A DNA stretch of 40,636 nt from Bacillota bacterium (GTDB lineage: Bacteria > Bacillota > Limnochordia > JAAZLZ01): NCBI GenBank assembly GCA_012522085.1, contig JAAYLE010000109.1, forward strand, positions 1-40,636. Reading direction: 5' to 3'. The notes beneath the pieces were generated by a model. That model was not told where the DNA came from and did not search any database. It saw nothing but the letters and a program-made list of their open reading frames with translations. Positions 37,303-40,636 of this stretch are shown here, piece after piece (position 1 is the first letter of the stretch; each line of letters starts with the position of its first letter). A program made the translations under genes and the position numbers.

Positions 37303-39303
37303 ATGGAGTGGGTGGAAAAGGGGATACGATCGATGAAAGGGTTATTTGGCAGACTTGGACGAAGGAAAGGACCGGCGGCGAAGACCAGGTCGCCGGAAGA
37401 AGATCAGCTGCAGCGGCAAGTAACCGCCCTGTTCAATTTGCTGGGAAGCCTCTACGGACCGGATAGGCTGGTCCTTAAGGCCAGCAAACTCGGGGCGCTG
37501 AGTCTTATTCGTTCATCATCCCTGGGGGAGCGGGTATTGGCCCTGCAGCGCCTCGTCTTTGAAGACCCGAATATCGATGTGGTTCCCTCAGACCAGGACA
37601 TCCCCTCCCTCCTGAACGAAGTGGAAGAGGAGATCGCCGACCTTTTGGCCCGCAAGACGGTGGAGGATAAGCTGGAGCGGAAAGTCAGCGAAAAAATGCA
37701 GGAGCGGCATGAGGAATACATCCAGGAGATCAAGCTCCAGATCCTCAAGGAAGACAGCCCGGACAATGCCCAGACCCTGAGGAAGTACGCTGAACTGGAA
37801 AAGCTAGAGCAGCGGCAGCTTTCCCGGTCGGCGGCGGAGCTTTTGCGTCCTGAGCGGCTAGAGGATGTGGTGGGGCAGGATCGGGCCATTAAAGCTCTCT
37901 TGACCAAGCTGGCCTCCCCCTATCCCCAGCATGTGATTTTGTATGGACCTCCGGGCGTGGGCAAGACGACCGTTGCCCGCCTTGCCCTCCAGTATGCGAG
38001 GAGGCTTCCCCATACGCCCTTTGATGAGGATGCCCCCTTCGTCGAGGTGGACGGGGCGACCCTGCGCTGGGACCCCCGGGAAGTGAGCAACCCTCTCCTC
38101 GGGTCGGTGCACGATCCCATCTACCAGGGCGCCCGGCGGGAGATGGCCGACGGGGGGATTCCGGAGCCTAAGCTGGGACTGGTGACGGAGGCCCATGGCG
38201 GGGTCCTCTTCATCGACGAGATCGGAGAGCTGGATCTGCTGCTGCAAAACAAGCTGCTCAAAGTGCTGGAGGATAAGCGGGTAAGCTTCGAGTCCGCCTA
38301 CTACGACCCCGATGATCCTGGGGTGCCCAAGTACATTAAACATCTGTTTGAGAAGGGGGCTCCGGCCGATTTCATCCTCATCGGGGCGACAACCTGTCAG
38401 CCGGAAGAGATCAATCCGGCCCTTAGGTCCCGCTGTGCGGAGATTTTCTTCGATCCCCTAACCCCAAAGGATATCGAGCGGATCGCCTGTGAAGCAGCAT
38501 CACGGTTGGAGGTTGAACTGGAAGACGGAGTGGCTGAGCTCATCGCCCAGTACACTGTGGAAGGGCGGAAAGCGACGGGACTGTTGGCCGATGCTTATGG
38601 TCTGGCCCTGTTTAAGTCGAAGGGGAAAGCGACCACGATCGGTTTGGGGGAGATCGGCGAAGTAATCAGCTCCAATCGCCTGTCGCCCTACGTAAAGGTG
38701 AAGGGGAGCGATGAGCCGGAAGTTGGCAAGGTGTTTGGCCTGGCGGTCAGCGGCTTTTTGGGCATGGTCTTGGAGATCGAGGCGGTGGCTTTCCCCGCTA
38801 GGGGCGAAGGGAAGGGCAGCATCCGCTTCAATGAGACTGCCGGGAGCATGACCAAAGACTCGGTGTTCAACGCGGCATCCCTGGTCCGATCCTTGACGGG
38901 CCGGGACCTTGCCGATTACGACATGCATATCAATGTCATCGGCGGCGCCCATATCGACGGTCCATCGGCAGGAGCCGCGTTGGTGGCGGCCATCGTCAGC
39001 GCGGTGCAGGGCATTCCCGTCCGCCAGGATACGGCCGTCACGGGGGAGATCTCCATCAGGGGCAAGATGAAAGGTGTGGGGGGAATCCAGGAGAAGATTT
39101 ACGGCGCCCGCCAGGCCGGATTGAGGAAGGTCATCATTCCCGCGGAAAACGCGGCCGACGTCCCCCCGGGTCTGCGGGGGATCGAAGTGGTGGCGGCATC
39201 CCGCGTTGATGAAATGCTAGGTCACCTGCTGGCCGGTCCCTTGAAGGGCAAACGAACTTTGCAAGAACCCTTAGCGCCTCCCCGGCGGGCCATCGGTGGC
39301 TGA
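37303..39303 (+). CDS. lonC: LonC-like AAA+/Lon-family protease
   Basis: Walker A LYGPPGVGKTTVARLAL, Walker B GGVLFIDEIGELD, protease HIDGPSAGAALVAAIVSAVQGIPVRQDTAVTGEISIRGKMKGVGGIQEKIYGARQAG. Confidence 0.9.
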   Translation: MEWVEKGIRSMKGLFGRLGRRKGPAAKTRSPEEDQLQRQVTALFNLLGSLYGPDRLVLKASKLGALSLIRSSSLGERVLALQRLVFEDPNIDVVPSDQDIPSLLNEVEEEIADLLARKTVEDKLERKVSEKMQERHEEYIQEIKLQILKEDSPDNAQTLRKYAELEKLEQRQLSRSAAELLRPERLEDVVGQDRAIKALLTKLASPYPQHVILYGPPGVGKTTVARLALQYARRLPHTPFDEDAPFVEVDGATLRWDPREVSNPLLGSVHDPIYQGARREMADGGIPEPKLGLVTEAHGGVLFIDEIGELDLLLQNKLLKVLEDKRVSFESAYYDPDDPGVPKYIKHLFEKGAPADFILIGATTCQPEEINPALRSRCAEIFFDPLTPKDIERIACEAASRLEVELEDGVAELIAQYTVEGRKATGLLADAYGLALFKSKGKATTIGLGEIGEVISSNRLSPYVKVKGSDEPEVGKVFGLAVSGFLGMVLEIEAVAFPARGEGKGSIRFNETAGSMTKDSVFNAASLVRSLTGRDLADYDMHINVIGGAHIDGPSAGAALVAAIVSAVQGIPVRQDTAVTGEISIRGKMKGVGGIQEKIYGARQAGLRKVIIPAENAADVPPGLRGIEVVAASRVDEMLGHLLAGPLKGKRTLQEPLAPPRRAIGG

Positions 39304-39307
39304 ATGT

Positions 39308-39501
39308 GGCGAGGCCGGCGACCCTTAAAGGCGAGAAAGCCTTTTGGGAATTTCGGGGTTCACCGGCCTCACGTTGGAGAGACCGGGTTCTTGGTGGTTG
39401 GTGAGGCTCTAAGCCTGGTCCAGTCTGACCCTGTTTACGTTAGCAACCACGCGGTGACCAGCGAAACGCACCGGACCACCAGATATCACCGGCCTCTCGC
39501 C
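39308..39501 (+). other. Highly structured intergenic segment, putative ncRNA or leader element
   Basis: Nested hairpin GAGGCCGG (39311-39318)/CCGGCCTC (39363-39370) with inner ACCC/GGGT and AAAGGC/GCCTTT. Second domain GTGGTTG (39394-39400)/CAACCAC (39444-39450) enclosing AGGC/GCCT and GGTC/GACC hairpins. CCGGCCTCTCGCC (39489-39501) can also pair with the 5' strand. Confidence 0.45.
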
Positions 39502-39560
39502 CATTATTATGCTCCCCTTCCTAGGAAATAGACCTGGAAGGTTTAGGCAGGTGGGGGATA

Positions 39561-40415
39561 ATGGTTATCAGCGCTTCCACTAAACTTGTGGGCATCATTG
39601 GCTGGCCGGTGGAACACAGCCTTTCCCCGGCCATGCACAATGCCGCCTTCGCGGCCATGGGCCTGGATTGGGCTTATGTGCCTCTGCCGGTACGGCCCGG
39701 GGATCTTCCCCAGGCAGTTGCTGGTGTGCTGTCCCTGGGCTTCCTCGGCGCCAACGTCACCATACCCCACAAAGAAGAGGCCCGAGAGCTCATGGATGAG
39801 CTTTCCCCAGGAGCCGAACTCATCGGGGCCGTCAACACCATCGCTTGCCAGGATGGGCGACTCATAGGCCATAATACTGACGGGATCGGCTTTCTAAGGT
39901 CTTTGGAGGGGAAATGGTCCCCCGGGGGAGAGACGGTCGTCATCCTAGGCGCGGGCGGTGCCGCCCGGGCGATCGCCATTCAACTGGCCTTGGCCGGGAC
40001 CCGGGAAATCCATTTGATCAACCGCACTTGCGCCCGGGCGCGCCGTCTGGCCGAGGAGATCGAGGAGCGGATCGGCGTGTTCGCACGGGGATATGATTGG
40101 ACTGCTCAAGACTTGGATCGAATCATCGCTTCCTCCTCCCTCCTCGTCAATGCCACCGCCTTTGGCATGGGCGATGAAGGGGAAGAGTTGTTCCCCTACC
40201 ATTGGCTTGATGCCGGGACGGTCGTTTGCGACATCGTCTACACGCCCCGCGTAACGGGTCTTTTGAAGGGCGCGGCAAATCAGGGCTGCGTCACCGTTGA
40301 TGGACTGGGGATGCTCCTCCATCAGGGGGCCGCGGCCCTTGAGATCTGGACTGGAAGACCCGCTCCCCTGCCGGTCATGGCCAAGGCCCTAGAGGATGCT
40401 CTTGAGGCGGACTAA
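39561..40415 (+). CDS. aroE: Shikimate dehydrogenase
   Basis: GIIGWPVEHSLSPAMHNAAFAAMGLDWAYVPLPV, NVTIPHKEEA, GAVNTIACQDGRLIGHNTDGIGF. Confidence 0.97.
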   Translation: MVISASTKLVGIIGWPVEHSLSPAMHNAAFAAMGLDWAYVPLPVRPGDLPQAVAGVLSLGFLGANVTIPHKEEARELMDELSPGAELIGAVNTIACQDGRLIGHNTDGIGFLRSLEGKWSPGGETVVILGAGGAARAIAIQLALAGTREIHLINRTCARARRLAEEIEERIGVFARGYDWTAQDLDRIIASSSLLVNATAFGMGDEGEELFPYHWLDAGTVVCDIVYTPRVTGLLKGAANQGCVTVDGLGMLLHQGAAALEIWTGRPAPLPVMAKALEDALEAD

Positions 40416-40475
40416 TGAATCCTTTCCACAAAACATATAGTATCTGCAGAAGGCTACTTTGAGGAGGAGTCGGGT

Positions 40476-40636
40476 TTGACGGACAAGTTGCGGGTGGCAG
40501 TGCTGTTTGGCGGGCGCTCTGGGGAGCATGAGGTATCCCTGCAATCCGCCGCCGCGGTGTTGGCCAACTTAGATCGGGCGGCCTATGAAGTCATGGCCAT
40601 CGGCATCACGAAAGAGGGCCAGTGGTGGCTTTGCCC
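40476..40636 (+). CDS. ddl: D-alanine-D-alanine ligase (5' end only, cut by window)
   Basis: Manual translation from TTG behind gaggagg: [54 protein letters not shown].... Not in ORF track. Confidence 0.9.
   Translation, partial: MTDKLRVAVLFGGRSGEHEVSLQSAAAVLANLDRAAYEVMAIGITKEGQWWLC

Noticed and set aside
39440-39475. T-box-like TGGTCACCGCG on the minus strand
   Set aside because: Minus strand downstream would be antisense to lonC, with no terminator or stem I; considered chance resemblance.
39304-39531. 75 aa ORF directly after lonC
   Set aside because: No SD suited to its ATG, no recognisable family, and it coincides with the GC-rich hairpins, so a non-coding interpretation is preferred though not proven.
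1-40636. CRISPR arrays, transposases, prophage, rRNA/tRNA genes
   Set aside because: No direct-repeat array, transposase-like ORF or recognisable tRNA/rRNA sequence was seen by eye; the window reads as conserved core chromosome.

Overview
This 40.6 kb window covers the replication-origin region of a high-GC, probably spore-forming Bacillota genome. Left of the origin, on the minus strand: gyrB (cut by the window edge), remB, recF, an S4-domain gene, dnaN, dnaA and a GHKL-ATPase/HTH gene. A two-part oriC is supported by about a dozen DnaA-box-like sites at ~6.6-7.05 kb. A second cluster lies in the dnaA-dnaN gap, with a B. subtilis-like unwinding layout (DnaA boxes, GC cluster, DnaA-trios, AT-rich tract). 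Right of the origin, mostly plus strand: rpmH, rnpA, yidD, yidC, jag, mnmE, mnmG, rsmG, noc, parA, parB; a PilZN-like/MinD-family fusion; larB, larC; a ykuS-like gene, yyaC (minus), a YkvI-like permease, an endonuclease III-like gene (minus); a class IV aminotransferase; gcvT, gcvH, gcvPA, gcvPB and lipM; a T-box leader with aroF-pheA; mscS, a PrsA-like foldase (minus), DUF951, ychF, an SdpI-like gene (minus); rpsF, ssb, rpsR, a MazG-like gene, a YybS-like gene, rplI, a LonC-like protease, a structured intergenic segment, aroE and the start of ddl. No CRISPR array, mobile element, tRNA or rRNA was recognised. The best leads are the GHKL-ATPase/wHTH gene between oriC and dnaA, the PilZN-like/MinD fusion next to parAB, a perfect Noc-site palindrome inside noc alongside a near-consensus parS inside parB, the trio-containing unwinding element, and a structured segment between lonC and aroE. 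gyrB, rpmH and ddl are missing from the supplied ORF track. All calls were made by eye, with no database search.
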